Part shown: positions 62,671 through 64,000 of the stretch, in pieces
Numbering within the stretch: the stretch's first letter is position 1
Layout: each line of letters opens with the position of its first letter
Source: Tolypeutes matacus
Taxonomy: Eukaryota > Chordata > Mammalia > Cingulata > Chlamyphoridae
Length of the DNA stretch: 64,000 nt
Direction: 5' to 3'
NCBI GenBank assembly: GCA_026826555.1
Contig: JAKSZT010053999.1
Location: forward strand, 240,652-304,651
Notes under the pieces: generated by a model
Databases searched by the model: none
Told to the model about the DNA's origin: nothing
The model's input: only the letters and a program-made list of their open reading frames with translations
Made by a program: the position numbers and the translations under genes

Positions 62671-63776
62671 GCCTCCTGGTCAAAATGCCTGGCAGCAAAC
62701 TCGGCTTTATGTTTCAGGTTACTCAGAATATTTTAACAACTAGAAAATCTTGCAAAGCCTTCTAAATGAAAGTTGGGAAAGTTGTTAAAATGTTTTAGTA
62801 ACTGGGTGAATGCTGAATCAAGAAAACACAAATGAAACAATATGAAAAGCTCATATTGCCCTTACTTCCCCCACTCCAACCCCCTCCTAGTACAGTGTGG
62901 CACTGACCTATCTCTCATTTTGGATCCCTGGCCCAGTTCTGGAGGGAGCAGAATAACCCCTAAGCATATACTGTGTTTCCTATATGTCAATGCCTTTCTA
63001 TGGGTGGTGGTTTGAAGGAATGTGCCAGGACATTTGTCTCTGAATTTCTCCCAGAAAATGCCCTGCAGGCAGAAGTAACTTGTTCACAGGTAAAACGGTG
63101 TAAGGAACAAGTAAGACAAAGTAGCATGGAACAAAGGTTTATGGGCTTTAAGATATGCAATATGACATCCAATAAGTGGGATGGTCTATTCCTTTAACAA
63201 CAGAGGAGGCATTCAGATCCTTGTATATTGGGGGATTTTTATGGCTATGAGTGCATTCCAAGGACAATACACAGATTCAGAAAAGGCAGAAAGGATGCCA
63301 CACTTTTGTCTCAGGCTCATGTGCTTGGTAGGAGTGCTGTACTCTAAAGGAGATCACCAGCCAACACAAAGCTAATTTGCAAAGACTGCGAAACATGATA
63401 TTTGCACTTTTAAAAAATTCTGTTACCTTTTGTACTCAGGGAAACATTTGTTGTATCTCTAGTTGGAACAACTTCAGGACCACTCTTCTCAGGGACTAAA
63501 CCCCTGAGTTAACACATGAAAAATTTAAAATGTGCAGTATGCAACAATGGATCACAAGACAAACAAAAAAGCAGGAATTGAAGCCCTATCTAAAGGAGTA
63601 AGATAAAATATCAGAAACAAAAAGAAAGAAAAAAACATTTTGCATATACCACAGAAGACTTAAAAATTCTCTTTGATATGCACTAGGAGATAAAGAAAAA
63701 CACAGAAACAGTACTAAAGAATATTGGTGAAAAAATGAATAAAGATATAGTTTTTTTTAAAGGAATTGTATTAGTC
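62671..63776 (+). mobile_element. Probable L1 5' region, forward
   Basis: 'ttggaacaacttcaggacca' with 'tctcagggactaaacccctg' (63460-63510), then 'aagccctatctaaaggagta' and 'ataaaatatcagaaacaaaa' (63575-63620), then 'cactaggagataaagaaaaa' (63680) resemble the 5' UTR to ORF1-start order I recall for old mammalian L1s. The short frames at 62973-63375 have no signature. The identification rests on memory of that region and is moderate. Confidence 0.5.
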
Positions 63777-64000
63777 AGCCAAAGGGGTGCTGATGCAAAT
63801 TATCAGAAATCTGTTGGCATTTATAAAAGGGTATTTATTTGGAGTAGAATCTTACAGGTACCAGTCCATAAAGCAAAAGTTACCTCTCTCACCAAAGTTT
63901 GTTGCCACATCTTGGAGCAAGATGGCTGCCAACATCTGCCAAGTGTTCAGGCTTCCTGGGTTTGTCTCTTCCCTGGACTTGCTTCTTTCCACAAGGCCAG
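63777..64000 (-). mobile_element. MaLR-type LTR, reverse, cut by the window end
   Basis: Begins 'tgtattagtcagccaaaggg', with 'gggtatttatttggagtaga' and 'gagcaagatggctgccaaca', matching the copies at 14295 and 20258. It lies within the L1 5'-like region, so it inserted later. Confidence 0.9.

Overview
The window is nuclear DNA from a placental mammal, and I see no intact protein-coding gene in it. It is AT-rich and packed with LINE-1 (L1) pieces, MaLR-type solo LTRs, a few tRNA-derived SINEs and MIR remnants. The SINEs look like the DAS family of Xenarthra: the tRNA half reads 'gtggctcaatcagtg' and the body is 'ccgggttcggttcccgggg'. The L1 3' UTRs and the solo LTRs also recur in forms I associate with armadillos, sloths and anteaters. 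A xenarthran is therefore the best guess; I cannot name the species.

Only two gene relics are supported. The first is an olfactory-receptor pseudogene on the minus strand (40476-41399), closest in wording to family OR14, with frameshifts, stops and a lost DRY arginine. The second is a decayed C2H2 zinc-finger gene copy on the minus strand (about 54700-56262). It has roughly twelve finger remnants and an abrupt GC/CpG-rich leader at 56090-56262, the only CpG-dense single-copy-like stretch in the window.

Layout. 1-9.7 kb: reverse-oriented L1 pieces with two solo LTRs inserted in them, plus an L1 insertion with a 5' inversion at 4.9-5.2 kb. 9.7-16.8 kb: forward L1 ORF2 pieces interrupted by an unidentified 367-bp insertion, by L1 3' UTR pieces and by an LTR. 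16.8-21.3 kb: SINE, two L1 3' UTR subfamilies, then L1 ORF2 with an LTR flanked by perfect 5-bp duplications. 21.3-28.7 kb: mostly unrecognised sequence with three SINEs. 28.7-36.8 kb: a dense nest of L1s. 36.8-48 kb: old repeats, the OR pseudogene and long quiet stretches. 48-54 kb: older L1 and LTR pieces. 54-56.3 kb: zinc-finger relic. 57.1-61.7 kb: one long old forward L1 broken by later L1 insertions. 61.75-62.67 kb: a diverged tandem array of about eight ~115-bp units, followed directly by what looks like an L1 5' region and a last LTR that runs off the window.

For description I call the recurring L1 3' UTR forms A ('tttagattacataaatgtta'), B ('aagaggtgcttagattaccc') and C ('gagataatatcatcagacta'). 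A and B share a homologous middle section, so they are subfamilies of one lineage. The window reads as a transposon graveyard in which nesting gives relative ages. I found no exciting new functional system; the tandem array next to the L1 5' region is the most unusual structure.
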